From contig OY288171.1 in NCBI GenBank assembly GCA_958439195.1, positions 1-64,000 on the forward strand: DNA of 64,000 nucleotides, written 5' to 3'. The position numbers were made by a program, and so were the translations under genes. Each line of letters starts with the position of its first letter. Position 1 is the stretch's first letter. The DNA comes from an uncultured Paracoccaceae bacterium. Lineage in GTDB: Bacteria; Pseudomonadota; Alphaproteobacteria; Rhodobacterales; Rhodobacteraceae. This document shows positions 1 to 8,835 of the stretch, one piece after another. Under the pieces are notes generated by a model. It searched no databases, was not told the DNA's origin, and saw only the letters and a list, made by a program, of their open reading frames with translations.

Positions 1-466
1 CGTACAGGATTTTCAGGATCTCATAGCTTTTCTGGCCGCCGGGGGTTTTCACCTCGACGCTGTCGCCTTCTTCCTTGCCGATCAGGGCACGGGCCAGGGG
101 CGAGCGGATGTTCAGCAGGCCGCGTTCGATATCGGCCTCCGGTTCGCCCACGATCTGATAGGTGCGCTCTTCGTCGGTGTCTTCATCAACGACGGTGATC
201 GTTGCGCCGAACTTGACCGCGCCGGACAGTTTTGACGGGTCGATCACATCAGCCAGCGACAGCATCGCCTCCAGCTCCTTGATGCGGCCTTCGATGAAAG
301 ACTGTTTTTCACGGGCTGCGTGATATTCGGCGTTTTCGGACAAATCGCCATGTTCGCGCGCCTCTGCAATGGCGCGGATCACGGCAGGACGCTCGATGGA
401 TTTCAGCGTCTTCAACTCTTCGTCCAGCGCGGTGAAACCCGCGCGCGTCATCGGAATCTTTTCCAT
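1..466 (-). CDS. greA: Transcription elongation factor GreA (3' end cut by window edge)
   Basis: GreA binds in the RNA polymerase secondary channel and stimulates cleavage of backtracked transcripts. The 155 visible codons begin MEKIPMT and contain the family blocks EAREHGDLSENAEYHAAREK (N-terminal coiled coil with the acidic tip) and SPLARALIGK plus KTPGGQKSYEI in the C-terminal FKBP-like domain. The family is about 156-158 residues, so only the last residue or two and the stop lie outside. I chose the ATG at 466 because MEKIPMT is the usual start; an in-frame ATG four codons upstream (478) is possible. It is divergent from etfD. Confidence 0.97.
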   Translation of the reverse strand, partial: MEKIPMTRAGFTALDEELKTLKSIERPAVIRAIAEAREHGDLSENAEYHAAREKQSFIEGRIKELEAMLSLADVIDPSKLSGAVKFGATITVVDEDTDEERTYQIVGEPEADIERGLLNIRSPLARALIGKEEGDSVEVKTPGGQKSYEILKILY

Positions 467-593
467 CGGTCCCTGCATAACAAAAGGAAGGCCACGGCCC
501 CCTTGCGGCGGCAGTGGCATGATACGTCCTGCGATATCTTGTCCCAACTGAACCGACCAAGGGGGCAAATGCAAGGGGCTGCCCGCAAAAGCG

Positions 594-630
594 CCGGGCG
601 GCAGGGGGTTTCCCCGCAAAGCCCGCCCGG
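594..630. repeat. Inverted repeat in the greA-etfD gap
   Basis: CCGGGCGG (594-601) is matched by CCGCCCGG (623-630), with an inner GGGG-TTT-CCCC between them. It could form a strong hairpin or cruciform. There is no T-run on either side, so it is not a classical terminator, and both flanking genes point away from it. The rest of the 292-base gap holds the two divergent promoters. Confidence 0.5.
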
Positions 631-707
631 ATGCCGCAATGCGACATCGTGATGCCGCGTTACGATTGACCCCCGCGCGCGGCATGGGCTAGGGGATGCG
701 GGTTGGG

Positions 708-724
708 GCGCAACATTGTTGCGC
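708..724. promoter_or_regulatory. Perfect 17-base palindrome upstream of etfD (site 1)
   Basis: The sequence is GCGCAACA-T-TGTTGCGC, a perfect inverted repeat with a single central base. It ends 34 bases before the etfD start codon. The same palindrome recurs at 9713-9729 before phaB, and its core recurs at 11031-11041 before phaA. Size, symmetry and position fit the operator of a dimeric regulator of acyl-CoA or PHB metabolism. The regulator is not identified. Confidence 0.6.
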
Positions 725-758
725 ATCCGTTGGGAAACGCGGTGAGGGAGCAGGCAGC

Positions 759-2408
759 ATGGCCGACATCGTCCGTGAGTCGATGGAATATGACGTTGTG
801 ATCGTGGGCGCGGGACCGGCGGGCCTGTCGGCGGCGATCCGGCTTAAGCAGCTTGATGCCGATTTGTCGGTGGTGGTGCTGGAAAAAGGGTCCGAGGTCG
901 GGGCGCATATCCTTTCGGGTGCGGTGCTGGACCCGTCGGGGCTGGATGCGCTGATCCCGGATTGGCGGGAAAAGGGCGCGCCGATCAAGACCGAGGTGGT
1001 GGAGGACAACTTCTTCATCCTTGGCCCCGCCGGGCAGGTGCGCATTCCGAATTTCCCGATGCCGCCGCTGATGAACAATCACGGCAATTACATCGTGTCG
1101 ATGGCGAATGTCTGCCGCTGGATGGCGGGTCAGGCCGAGGAACTGGGTGTCGAAATTTTCCCCGGCATGTCGGCCAGCGCGCTGGTCTACGAAGGCGACC
1201 GGGTCAAGGGCGTGGTGGCCGGCGAATTCGGGCTGGACCCGGACACAGGCGCGCCGGGGCCGAATTATGAACCGGGGATGGAGCTGCACGGGAAATACGT
1301 GTTCCTGTCCGAAGGCGTGCGCGGGTCGCTGTCGAAAGAGGTGATCGCCAAGTATGACCTGTCCAAAGGTCACTGCCCGCAGAAATTCGGGCTTGGCATG
1401 AAGGAAATCTGGGAGATTGATCCCGCAAAGCACCGCCTGGGCACGGTCACGCATACGATGGGCTGGCCGCTGGGTTCCAACGCGGGCGGCGGATCGTTTA
1501 TATATCACCTTGAGAACAATCAGGTTTATGTCGGATTCGTGGTTCACCTGAACTATGAAAACCCGCATCTTTACCCCTATATGGAATTTCAGCGGTTCAA
1601 GCATCACCCGATGGTGGCCGAGCTGTTGAAGGGCGGCAAGCGCGTGGCCTATGGTGCGCGGGCGATTTCCGAAGGGGGCTGGCAGTCGATCCCCAAGATG
1701 GTGGCACCGGGTGTGGCGCTGCTGGGTTGTTCGGCGGGGCTGGTGAACGTGCCGCGCATCAAGGGCAACCACAATGCGATGCTGTCGGGCAAGGCTGCGG
1801 CCGAAGCGGCGTTTGACGCCATCAAGGCGGGCCGGGTGGGCGATGAACTGGCGGCCTATGAATCTGCCGTCCGCAACGGGCCGATCGGCAAAGACCTGAA
1901 GCGCGTGCGGAACGTGAAACCCTTGTGGTCGAAATACGGGCTGGTGGCGTCGCTTATGGGCGGGGGGCTGGACATGTGGGCCAACACCATCGGGTTGACG
2001 GTGTTCGGCACGCTGAAGCACGGCAAATCGGATGCGGCGGCGACGGGGTTGGCCAAGAACCACAAAGCCATCGACTATCCCAAACCCGATGGCGTGCTGT
2101 CTTTTGACCGGCTGACCAACGTGGCCTATAGCTTTACCAACCACGATGAGGCACAGCCTGCGCATCTGAAGCTGAAAGACCCCAGCATCCCGATCGCGGT
2201 AAACCTGCCGAAATATGCGGAACCGGCACAGCGGTATTGTCCGGCAGGGGTGTATGAAGTGGTGTCAGAGGCCGGCAAAGACCCGCGCTTTGTGATCAAC
2301 TTTCAGAACTGCGTGCATTGCAAGACCTGCGATATCAAAGACCCGTCGCAGAACATCAACTGGACCACGCCGCAGGGCGCGGGTGGGCCGAACTATCCCA
2401 ACATGTGA
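759..2408 (+). CDS. etfD: Electron transfer flavoprotein-ubiquinone oxidoreductase
   Basis: ETF-QO passes electrons from reduced ETF (fed by acyl-CoA and other dehydrogenases) to ubiquinone at the inner membrane. The 549-residue product matches family length. It has the FAD dinucleotide motif VVIVGAGPAG near residues 13-22. The C-terminal ferredoxin-like part has cysteines in RYCPAG (near 494) and NCVHCKTCDIKDPSQNI (near 518-533), the 4Fe-4S ligands. The ATG at 759 has GAGGGAGCAGGC just upstream; the reading frame stays open 21 codons further, but that part runs through the palindrome and is not family-like. The upstream palindrome shared with the pha genes suggests control with acyl-CoA metabolism. 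Confidence 0.97.
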   Translation: MADIVRESMEYDVVIVGAGPAGLSAAIRLKQLDADLSVVVLEKGSEVGAHILSGAVLDPSGLDALIPDWREKGAPIKTEVVEDNFFILGPAGQVRIPNFPMPPLMNNHGNYIVSMANVCRWMAGQAEELGVEIFPGMSASALVYEGDRVKGVVAGEFGLDPDTGAPGPNYEPGMELHGKYVFLSEGVRGSLSKEVIAKYDLSKGHCPQKFGLGMKEIWEIDPAKHRLGTVTHTMGWPLGSNAGGGSFIYHLENNQVYVGFVVHLNYENPHLYPYMEFQRFKHHPMVAELLKGGKRVAYGARAISEGGWQSIPKMVAPGVALLGCSAGLVNVPRIKGNHNAMLSGKAAAEAAFDAIKAGRVGDELAAYESAVRNGPIGKDLKRVRNVKPLWSKYGLVASLMGGGLDMWANTIGLTVFGTLKHGKSDAAATGLAKNHKAIDYPKPDGVLSFDRLTNVAYSFTNHDEAQPAHLKLKDPSIPIAVNLPKYAEPAQRYCPAGVYEVVSEAGKDPRFVINFQNCVHCKTCDIKDPSQNINWTTPQGAGGPNYPNM

Positions 2409-2561
2409 CCGCCGATGTGGCCGCCCAAAGACCGGCGGCCTGACATTTGCGTGTGAATCGGCAGGAAATGACGGGCCGGGGTGGTGAAACTGCCCCGGCC
2501 CGATTGCCACTGCGCCGGGGCAAGGCTAGCTTTGACCCATCCATGCGGGAGTAGCTTGCCG

Positions 2562-4271
2562 ATGCCGTTTCGCCTTTCCCCTGCCCTTGCCTTTGCGCTG
2601 GCCGCTGCCTTTGCCATGCCAGCCGTTGCCCAAGAGGCCGATGGCACCGCCGGGGCCTATCTTTCGGCGCGGGTGGCCGCGTCCGAGAATGATTTCCACG
2701 AGGCGGCGCGCTGGTATGACCGGTTGATCGAGTTGGGGGTTTCAGATGCCGCCACGCTGGAGGGTGCGGTGATCGCGCATCTGAGCCTTGGTGATTTTGA
2801 ACGGGGGGCAGATCTGTCGCGGCGTCTGGTGCAGCAGGGCGGGCGCAGCCAGACGGCCTATATCGCGTTGTTGACCGATCAGGTGAAGCGCGGGGAATTT
2901 GCCGCGCTGATCACCGATATACAGGCCGGGCGGTCCATCGGGCGGCTGCTGGATGATCTGGTGATGGCCTGGGCCGCGTTGGGCGACGGGCGGATGTCGG
3001 ATGCGGTGGCGGGATTTGACAAATTGGCCGCGTCGCCGGGGCTAGAGGCGTTCGGCCTGTATCACAAGGCGCTGGCGCTGGCGTCGGTTGGGGATTTTGA
3101 AGGCGCCGACAACATTCTTTCCGGGCGCGAGGCCGGGACGATTGCGCTGATGCGGCGGGGGGCGATTGCGCATGCCCAGATCCTGAGCCAGCTAGAGCGG
3201 AACACCGATGCGCTGGCGCTGCTGGATCAGGCCTTCGGAACCGAGGCCGACCCGCAGATCGATGCGCTGCGCGCGCGGCTGACGGCGGGGGAACCGGTGC
3301 CCTATGACGTGGTCACAAACCCGGTGGACGGCATTGCCGAGGTGTTCTTTACCCTGTCCACCGCCCTGCGGGGCGAGGCCGAGGATGGCTATACCCTGAT
3401 CTATGCCCGCGCCGCGGCCTATCTGCGGCCTGAACATTCCGAAACCGTGCTGATGGCGGCGGGGCTTTTGGAAAGCCTGGATCAATTTGCGCTGGCTGGC
3501 GAAACCTATGCCCGCATTGCACAGGGCGACCCAGCCTATCATGTGGCCGAAATCGGCCGCGCCAATACCCTGCTGGCCCAGGACAAGACCGAGGCCGCGC
3601 TGGAGGTGTTGCAGGCGCTGGCGCGCAGCCACGGCCAGTTGATCGAGGTGCAATCGGCCCTGGCCGATACGCTGCGGCGGCAAGAACGCTTTGCCGAAGC
3701 GATCCCGGTCTATACGGAGGCCATCGACCTGATCCCCGAACCGGAGCCACGGCATTGGACGCTGTTCTATTCGCGCGGCATCAGCAATGAACGCGCGGGC
3801 AACTGGCCCGAGGCCGAGGCCGATTTTCGCCGTTCGCTGGAATTGAACCCCGATCAGCCGCAGGTGTTGAATTACCTTGGTTACAGCTTTGTGGACCGGG
3901 GCGAAAACCTGGATGAGGCGCTGGGGATGATCGAACGCGCCGTCGCGGCGCAGCCTGAAGCGGGGTATATCATCGACAGTCTGGCGTGGGCGCTGTTCCG
4001 GCTGGGTCGCTACAGCGAAGCGGTCGAACCGATGGAGCGGGCCGCCGTTCTGGAACCGGTCGATCCCGTGGTGACGGACCATCTGGGCGATGTCTATTGG
4101 GCGGTGGGGCGCAAGCTGGAGGCGCGGTTCCAGTGGCAGCGCGCCCTGTCCTTTGACCCCGCGGAAAAAGAGGCCACCCGCATCCGCCGCAAGCTGGAGG
4201 TGGGGCTGGACGCCGTGCTGGCAGAAGAAGGCGCAACGCCGCTGACCGAAGTGGCGAATGGCGTCAACTGA
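2562..4271 (+). CDS. Exported tetratricopeptide-repeat protein
   Basis: The 569-residue protein starts with a clear signal peptide (MPFRLSPALAFALAAAFAM, cleavage near AVAQ-EA) and is otherwise alpha-helical TPR repeats, clearest near residues 395-545 (WPEAEADFRRSLELNPDQ, then LDEALGMIERAVAAQPEAG and YSEAVEPMERAAVLEP). TPR arrays are protein-binding scaffolds; the partner is unknown. The ATG at 2562 was chosen because it begins the signal peptide and has GGGAG upstream. It overlaps ispE by 14 bases, so the two are probably translationally coupled, an arrangement I recall from other Rhodobacterales. A periplasmic or envelope-assembly role is inference. Confidence 0.9.
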   Translation: MPFRLSPALAFALAAAFAMPAVAQEADGTAGAYLSARVAASENDFHEAARWYDRLIELGVSDAATLEGAVIAHLSLGDFERGADLSRRLVQQGGRSQTAYIALLTDQVKRGEFAALITDIQAGRSIGRLLDDLVMAWAALGDGRMSDAVAGFDKLAASPGLEAFGLYHKALALASVGDFEGADNILSGREAGTIALMRRGAIAHAQILSQLERNTDALALLDQAFGTEADPQIDALRARLTAGEPVPYDVVTNPVDGIAEVFFTLSTALRGEAEDGYTLIYARAAAYLRPEHSETVLMAAGLLESLDQFALAGETYARIAQGDPAYHVAEIGRANTLLAQDKTEAALEVLQALARSHGQLIEVQSALADTLRRQERFAEAIPVYTEAIDLIPEPEPRHWTLFYSRGISNERAGNWPEAEADFRRSLELNPDQPQVLNYLGYSFVDRGENLDEALGMIERAVAAQPEAGYIIDSLAWALFRLGRYSEAVEPMERAAVLEPVDPVVTDHLGDVYWAVGRKLEARFQWQRALSFDPAEKEATRIRRKLEVGLDAVLAEEGATPLTEVANGVN

Positions 4272-5100
4272 ATTTGCCCCGGCAAAGATCAACCTGACCC
4301 TGCATGTCACCGGGCGGCGGGCGGATGGTTATCACCTGCTGGATTCGCTGGTGGTGTTCGCGGCGGTGGGCGATCGGCTGACGGCAGAGCCTGCCGAAGT
4401 TACACGCCTTGTGGTGACCGGGCCGATGGCGGCGGGGCTGTCGGGCGAGGGGGACAATCTGGTGCTGCGCGCCGCGCGCGTGATGGGCGTGGCGGCGCGG
4501 ATCGGGTTGGAAAAGCACCTGCCGGTTTCATCGGGTATTGGCGGCGGTTCGGCGGATGCCGCGGCTACGCTGCGCCTGCTGGCGCGCATGGCGGGCCGGC
4601 CGCTGCCGGGGCTGGCCACGGTTCTGGCGCTGGGCGCGGATGTGCCGGTCTGCCTGCACAGTCGCACACAGCGGATGGCCGGAATCGGAGAGGTGCTGTC
4701 CCCCCTGCCTGTCTTGCCGCCGGTTTGGCTGGTGCTGGTCAATCCCGGCGTGGCGGTATCGACGGCGGATATTTTCCGCAGCCTGCCCCGCGCCGACAAC
4801 CCGCCGATGCCGCGCGATGTGCCGCGTCTGACATCCGCGGCCGAGTTGGCGGCGTTCCTTGCCATGCAGCGCAACGATCTGGAGACCCCGGCGGTGGCCC
4901 TGCAACCTGTGATCGGGCGGGTGCGTCAGGCGCTGACGGCACAGGCGGGCTGCCTGTTCGCGCGCATGTCGGGATCGGGGGCCACCTGTTTCGGGCTGTT
5001 TGCGGACCCGTTATCCGCCAGCGCCGCCGCACGGGCAATCCAATCTGCGCAACCGGGTTGGTGGGTGGCGGATGCCGGGCTGCATCAGGCCCAGGCTTGA
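4258..5100 (+). CDS. ispE: 4-diphosphocytidyl-2-C-methyl-D-erythritol kinase
   Basis: IspE phosphorylates the 2-OH of CDP-methylerythritol in the MEP isoprenoid pathway. The 280-residue product has the GHMP-kinase pattern: APAKINLTLHVTGRRADGYH at the N-terminus, the glycine-rich ATP loop PVSSGIGGGSADAA near residues 88-101, and the C-terminal MSGSGATCFGLF motif. It starts inside the end of the TPR gene. A polyprenyl diphosphate synthase that would use the pathway's products lies about 500 bases downstream on the other strand. Confidence 0.96.
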   Translation: MASTEFAPAKINLTLHVTGRRADGYHLLDSLVVFAAVGDRLTAEPAEVTRLVVTGPMAAGLSGEGDNLVLRAARVMGVAARIGLEKHLPVSSGIGGGSADAAATLRLLARMAGRPLPGLATVLALGADVPVCLHSRTQRMAGIGEVLSPLPVLPPVWLVLVNPGVAVSTADIFRSLPRADNPPMPRDVPRLTSAAELAAFLAMQRNDLETPAVALQPVIGRVRQALTAQAGCLFARMSGSGATCFGLFADPLSASAAARAIQSAQPGWWVADAGLHQAQA

Positions 5101-5123
5101 TCAGGGTCAGGCTCGATCTGCCC

Positions 5124-5178
5124 CAATCTTGGTTCGACGCAATCTTGGTTCGACGCAGTCTTGGTTCGACGCAGTCTG
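5124..5178. repeat. 16-base tandem repeat, three and a half copies
   Basis: The unit CAATCTTGGTTCGACG occurs at 5124-5139 and 5140-5155, with a one-base variant (CAGTC...) at 5156-5171 and a partial copy to 5178. It lies 24 bases after the ispE stop and abuts the 3' end of the opposing OB-fold gene. It looks like slipped-strand expansion. No protein is encoded. Confidence 0.9.
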
Positions 5179-5180
5179 GA

Positions 5181-5507
5181 TCAGGCCCAGTCGTGCCGAA
5201 AGCTGACCTCGCTGCCATCTTCGCGGCGCAGGGCGCGGGCGACGAATTCGGGGGGGAACCCCTCTTCCAGCGCGCCGGTGACCGTGACCTCTTCGCCCAC
5301 CTCGACCGGGATGTCGTTGGGGCCGACATAGACAGTCACCACCCCGCTTTCATCCTTCAGGCGAAAGGCATCGCTGTCGGTGATCCGCGTGACCTTTCCC
5401 GTCAGGGTGACGGGCTGGCCACGCGGTGCCTTGTGGATTGGGATGGGCGCGGCAAAGGCGGCGCTGGCGGATAAAAGAACGGCGGCCATGGCGGCAGAAC
5501 GGATCAT
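5181..5507 (-). CDS. Small exported OB-fold protein (BOF/YgiW-like)
   Basis: The 108-residue product has a signal peptide (MIRSAAMAAVLLSASAAFAA) followed by an all-beta domain: GQPVTLTGKVTRITDSDAFR, VTVYVGPNDIPVEVGEEVTV and GALEEGF. This alternation of short strands, with TGKVTRI early and G-E-V-TV-G later, resembles the bacterial OB-fold (BOF, YgiW/YdeI) group of periplasmic proteins that bind small cationic ligands. The ligand here is unknown. It converges on ispE, with only the tandem repeat between them. Confidence 0.72.
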   Translation of the reverse strand: MIRSAAMAAVLLSASAAFAAPIPIHKAPRGQPVTLTGKVTRITDSDAFRLKDESGVVTVYVGPNDIPVEVGEEVTVTGALEEGFPPEFVARALRREDGSEVSFRHDWA

Positions 5508-5592
5508 TGGTGCCTTCCTCTTTGCGTCACAGACTGGGCAAAGGTGGGCAGGGCGGGACGCTGCGGCAAGAGGCCAGCGTTTTCGGCCCGGA

Positions 5593-6594
5593 TCAATTGA
5601 TCCGCGCGACTACATAGTCCGCCAGATCCTGCAACATTGCCCGCAAAGGATGCACTGGCAAAACATCCAAAGCGCGGCGGGCGGTTTCAGCCCACATCAG
5701 CGCCTCATCCCGCGCGGCCCGCATCGCGCCGTGCCGATCCATCAAAACAATGGCATGGGCAAGATCGCCATCGCGCTGATCGCCCTTTTCAATGACACGC
5801 TGCCAGAAGGCACGTTCTTCGGCATCGGCCTGCGCCACCGCCTTGATCAGCGGCAGGGTCAGCTTGCGTTCGCGGAAATCATCACCGGTGTTCTTGCCGA
5901 TGGCCGTATCGGTGCCGCCGTAATCCAGCAAATCGTCGACGATCTGGAAGGCGATCCCCAGCGCATCGCCATAGGCGCGCAGCGCCTGGACCTGCGGCTC
6001 GGGTGCGGCGGCGATGACACCGCCCACCTCCATCGCGGCGGCGAACAGGGCCGCGGTCTTGCCGCGCACCACTTGCAGATAGATGGCTTCCGTCGTGGCC
6101 AGATCCTGCGCGGCGGTGAGTTGCAGCACCTCGCCTTCCGCGATTACGGCAGAGGCGTTGGCAAGGATGTCCATCACCCGCAGCGATCCGGTTTCCACCA
6201 TCAACTGGAAGGACCGGGCAAAAAGGTAATCGCCCACGAGGACGGATGATTTGTTATCCCACAGCAGGTTGGCCGTGGGGCGGCCGCGGCGGCGTTCGCT
6301 TTCATCGACCACGTCATCATGCAGCAGCGTGGCGGTGTGGATGAATTCTACGGTGGCGGCCAGTTTCACGTGGTGGTCGCCCTCATATCCGCACATCCGT
6401 GCGGCGGCGAGCGTCAGCATCGGGCGCAGGCGTTTTCCCCCGGCGTCAACCAGATGGGCCGTCACCTCGGGGATGCGGGGGGCGTGTTCGCTGGCCATGC
6501 GGGTGCGGATCAGGGCATTCACAGCCTCCATGTCCGTGGCCAGCCATCCGGCCAGCCGGTCATGCGGTTTCTGTGCTGCCTCGTCCAATCCCAT
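5593..6594 (-). CDS. ispB: Polyprenyl (octaprenyl-type) diphosphate synthase
   Basis: This trans-prenyltransferase extends farnesyl diphosphate with isopentenyl diphosphate to make the quinone side chain. The 333-residue product has the first Asp-rich motif LLHDDVVDESERRRGRP (DDVVD at residues 93-97), the second motif FQIVDDLLDYGG, and the substrate-binding GGKRLRP near 52-58. Start: ATG at 6594, preceded by GGCGGGGATCGGGGAC; the frame is open far upstream but that part is not protein-like. Chain length cannot be read from sequence alone; octa- or decaprenyl is expected from family. Divergent from the DUF2007 gene 54 bases away. Confidence 0.93.
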   Translation of the reverse strand: MGLDEAAQKPHDRLAGWLATDMEAVNALIRTRMASEHAPRIPEVTAHLVDAGGKRLRPMLTLAAARMCGYEGDHHVKLAATVEFIHTATLLHDDVVDESERRRGRPTANLLWDNKSSVLVGDYLFARSFQLMVETGSLRVMDILANASAVIAEGEVLQLTAAQDLATTEAIYLQVVRGKTAALFAAAMEVGGVIAAAPEPQVQALRAYGDALGIAFQIVDDLLDYGGTDTAIGKNTGDDFRERKLTLPLIKAVAQADAEERAFWQRVIEKGDQRDGDLAHAIVLMDRHGAMRAARDEALMWAETARRALDVLPVHPLRAMLQDLADYVVARIN

Positions 6595-6648
6595 GTCCCC
6601 GATCCCCGCCTCTCGACATTGCGGGGCGCTGCCCCTTATCTGTTGCCC

Positions 6649-6867
6649 ATGAGAGAGCTTTTGCGCAGCACCGATCCGACGATCATCGCCTTTGCAACCG
6701 CCCTGCTTGAGGGCGAGGATATAGAGGTGTTTGATCTGGACGTCCACATGAGCATCCTGGATGGCAGCCTTGGCATATTGCCGCGCCGGTTGATGGTGCG
6801 CGATGCCGACCTGTTCATGGCCCGCAGTGTGCTGCGCGACAATGGCATTCCGACGGGGCTGGAATGA
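6649..6867 (+). CDS. DUF2007 family small protein
   Basis: A 72-residue soluble protein, MRELLRSTDPTIIAFATALL at the start, with a conserved-looking DVHMSILDGSLGILPRRLMV centre. This pattern is typical of the DUF2007 family (named putative signal-transducing protein, PII-like fold), whose role is unknown. Its stop codon overlaps the start of the next gene (ATGA at 6864-6867), so the two form an operon with translational coupling. The same pairing with a TrmN6-like methyltransferase is common in Rhodobacterales, as I recall. Confidence 0.85.
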   Translation: MRELLRSTDPTIIAFATALLEGEDIEVFDLDVHMSILDGSLGILPRRLMVRDADLFMARSVLRDNGIPTGLE

Positions 6868-7664
6868 CCGATGCGCCGCAAGATGTGCCTGACGGGGCCT
6901 TTGCGGATGACGCCCTGACGGATGACAAGTTCCTGATGGGGCGGTTGCGCCTGCTGCAACCAATCCGGGGCTATCGCGCGGCGACCGATCCGGTGCTGCT
7001 GGCCGCCGCCTGCCTGGCTGTGGCGGGGCAGGCGGTGCTGGATCTGGGCTGCGGCGTGGGGGCGGCGGCGCTGTGTCTGGGCGTGCGGGTGCCGGGGGTG
7101 GCGTTGGCGGGGCTGGAGGTGCAGGAACCCTATGCCGATCTGGCCCGGCGCAACGCGGCGCGCAATGGCGTGGCGATGGAGGTGGTCACGGGTGACCTGA
7201 CCGACATGCCCCGTATCCTGCGCCGGGATTTCGACCATGTGATCGCCAACCCGCCCTATTACGCCCCCGGCGGCACGCCATCGCCCATTGCCGAACGTGA
7301 CCGCGCGCTGCGGGTGGACACGCCGATTGCCGCCTGGGTCGCCGCCGCAGGGGCGCGGCTGCGTCCGGGCGGCTGGCTGACCATGATCTTCGCAACACCC
7401 TGCCTGCCCGAGGCACTGGCCGCGCTGCCGCCAAAGCTGGGCGGGGCGGTGGTGCTGCCCTTGGAACCGCGCCGGGGGCGCGAGGCGCCGCGCGTGATCC
7501 TGCGGGCGCGCAAGGGGGGGCGGGCGCCGTTCCGCCTTCTCCCGCCTTTTACCCTGCATGACGGCGCGGCGCACGACGGCGACCGCGAAAGCTATACCCC
7601 TGCCGCACTGGCGGTTCTGCGGGAAGCTGCCGATCTTTCGGCGGCCTTTGGGCGGGATCGGTAA
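6864..7664 (+). CDS. TrmN6/YfiC-like N6-adenine methyltransferase
   Basis: The 266-residue product has the class I SAM-binding motif AVLDLGCGVGAAALCLG near residues 58-74 and the catalytic NPPYY motif of N6-adenine methyltransferases near 128-132. The N-terminal KFLMGRLRLLQPIRGYRAAT block fits the tRNA1(Val) A37 N6-methyltransferase (TrmN6/YfiC) group. An rRNA or protein-glutamine target cannot be excluded because NPPY is shared. It is translationally coupled to the DUF2007 gene. Confidence 0.85.
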   Translation: MTDAPQDVPDGAFADDALTDDKFLMGRLRLLQPIRGYRAATDPVLLAAACLAVAGQAVLDLGCGVGAAALCLGVRVPGVALAGLEVQEPYADLARRNAARNGVAMEVVTGDLTDMPRILRRDFDHVIANPPYYAPGGTPSPIAERDRALRVDTPIAAWVAAAGARLRPGGWLTMIFATPCLPEALAALPPKLGGAVVLPLEPRRGREAPRVILRARKGGRAPFRLLPPFTLHDGAAHDGDRESYTPAALAVLREAADLSAAFGRDR

Positions 7665-7756
7665 AGCTGTCACTTTTCGGTCGCCGATTATCCGTGACAC
7701 GACTCGGTGGTTGTGATGCACTCAACCTATCGGAACCAGTCATGAGGAGGACCAAT

Positions 7757-7924
7757 ATGACCATTGCTTCGCATCTGCAGGAACTGCGCCGCAAGCATGA
7801 GCACCTCTCTGAAACGGTCGAACGCGAGCAGCGAAGCCCCGGCGCAGATGCGCTGACAATTGCCGCGTTGAAGAAGCAGAAATTGAAATTGAAGGAAGAA
7901 ATGACCCGCATTGAGCAGGGTTGA
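7757..7924 (+). CDS. DUF465/YdcH family small coiled-coil protein
   Basis: The 55-residue protein is charged and helical: SHLQELRRKHEHLSETVERE, then ALKKQKLKLKEEMTRIE. This is the DUF465 (YdcH) signature, with the typical L-K-K-x-K-L-x-L-K-E/D-E ending. Function is unknown. The ATG at 7757 follows a strong ATGAGGAGGACC ribosome site, which decides the start over an open frame extending to 7694. It ends six bases from the convergent EamA gene. Confidence 0.88.
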   Translation: MTIASHLQELRRKHEHLSETVEREQRSPGADALTIAALKKQKLKLKEEMTRIEQG

Positions 7925-7930
7925 CGGGGA

Positions 7931-8800
7931 TTAACCCCCGGCGCTGGCCCCTGCCTTTGCGCGGGCGGCCAGCGCCGCACCCGCCGTGATAAACACGGCT
8001 GCGGCAAGGATCGCCCATGACGGGCTGCTGATTCCAGCGGCGACAAGGGCCAATGTCGACAGCAACGGTGCCGCATAGGATGCGACCCCCAGCAGTTGAA
8101 TATCGCCCTTTTTCATCCCGATATCCCAGGTGAAGAACGCCGCGCCCACCGGGCCGATGCCCAAGGCCAGCACCGCCAGCCAGCCCAGCGCATCCTGCGG
8201 CCAGACCGTTTCCTCAACCAACGGATGCACCACCGCCGACAACAGCGCAGTGCCAAGGCAATAGATCGTCACGCTTTCCGTCGGCACATCGCCCAACCGC
8301 CGCGACAGGGTGGAATATCCCGCCCAAGTGAGGGCGCAGAGAAAGCCCAAGAACAGGCCGAGCGGCGTGGCCGCGCCATCGGCAGGCCGCCCCAGCACGA
8401 TCAACGCCGCCCCGGCAAAGGCGATGACGGCACCGACCAGCAGGATGGGGCGCAGCCGTTCACCCGGCAGAAAGCTGGAAAACAGCACGATGAACAGTGG
8501 CCACAGATAGGCCATCAACCCGGTTTCCGCAGACGGCGCGATGCGAAAGGCCGTAAAATACAGCGCATGGTAGCCGAATAGCCCGATAATCCCAAAGGCA
8601 TAGACCCGCCAGGAAATACCCCGCAGACGCGAGATGCCATTGCGCAGCGTCCAGATCAGGCCAAGCATGCCGCCGATACCAAAGGTCAGCGCGTTTAGCA
8701 GAAAGGGCGGCACAGGGGCCGATCCGATGGTGAACAGCGCCAACAGCGCCCACATCAGGACGGCGGTAAAGCCGATGGCCGTTGCGCGTGAGCGTGTCAT
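7931..8800 (-). CDS. EamA/DMT transporter, YddG-like exporter
   Basis: An inner-membrane protein of 289 residues with about ten predicted hydrophobic segments and two EamA repeats. The stretch GLFGYHALYFTAFRIAPSAE followed by LMAYLWPLFIVLFSSFLPGE is characteristic of YddG-type aromatic amino acid and metabolite exporters in the drug/metabolite transporter superfamily. The substrate is not deducible. The ATG at 8800 has AGGGACAG before it; a TTG at 8815 is possible but lacks a ribosome site. Two perfect palindromes lie immediately upstream. Confidence 0.88.
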   Translation of the reverse strand: MTRSRATAIGFTAVLMWALLALFTIGSAPVPPFLLNALTFGIGGMLGLIWTLRNGISRLRGISWRVYAFGIIGLFGYHALYFTAFRIAPSAETGLMAYLWPLFIVLFSSFLPGERLRPILLVGAVIAFAGAALIVLGRPADGAATPLGLFLGFLCALTWAGYSTLSRRLGDVPTESVTIYCLGTALLSAVVHPLVEETVWPQDALGWLAVLALGIGPVGAAFFTWDIGMKKGDIQLLGVASYAAPLLSTLALVAAGISSPSWAILAAAVFITAGAALAARAKAGASAGG

Positions 8801-8812
8801 GTCTGTCCCTGT

Positions 8813-8834
8813 CAAATTTCTTCGAAGAAATTTG
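8813..8834. promoter_or_regulatory. 22-base perfect palindrome upstream of the EamA gene
   Basis: CAAATTTCTTCGAAGAAATTTG is a perfect inverted repeat ending 13 bases before the transporter start codon. It shares the core TCTTCGAAGA with the second palindrome one base away. It may be an operator pair or transcribed 5'-leader hairpins. Confidence 0.6.
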
Positions 8835-8835
8835 C

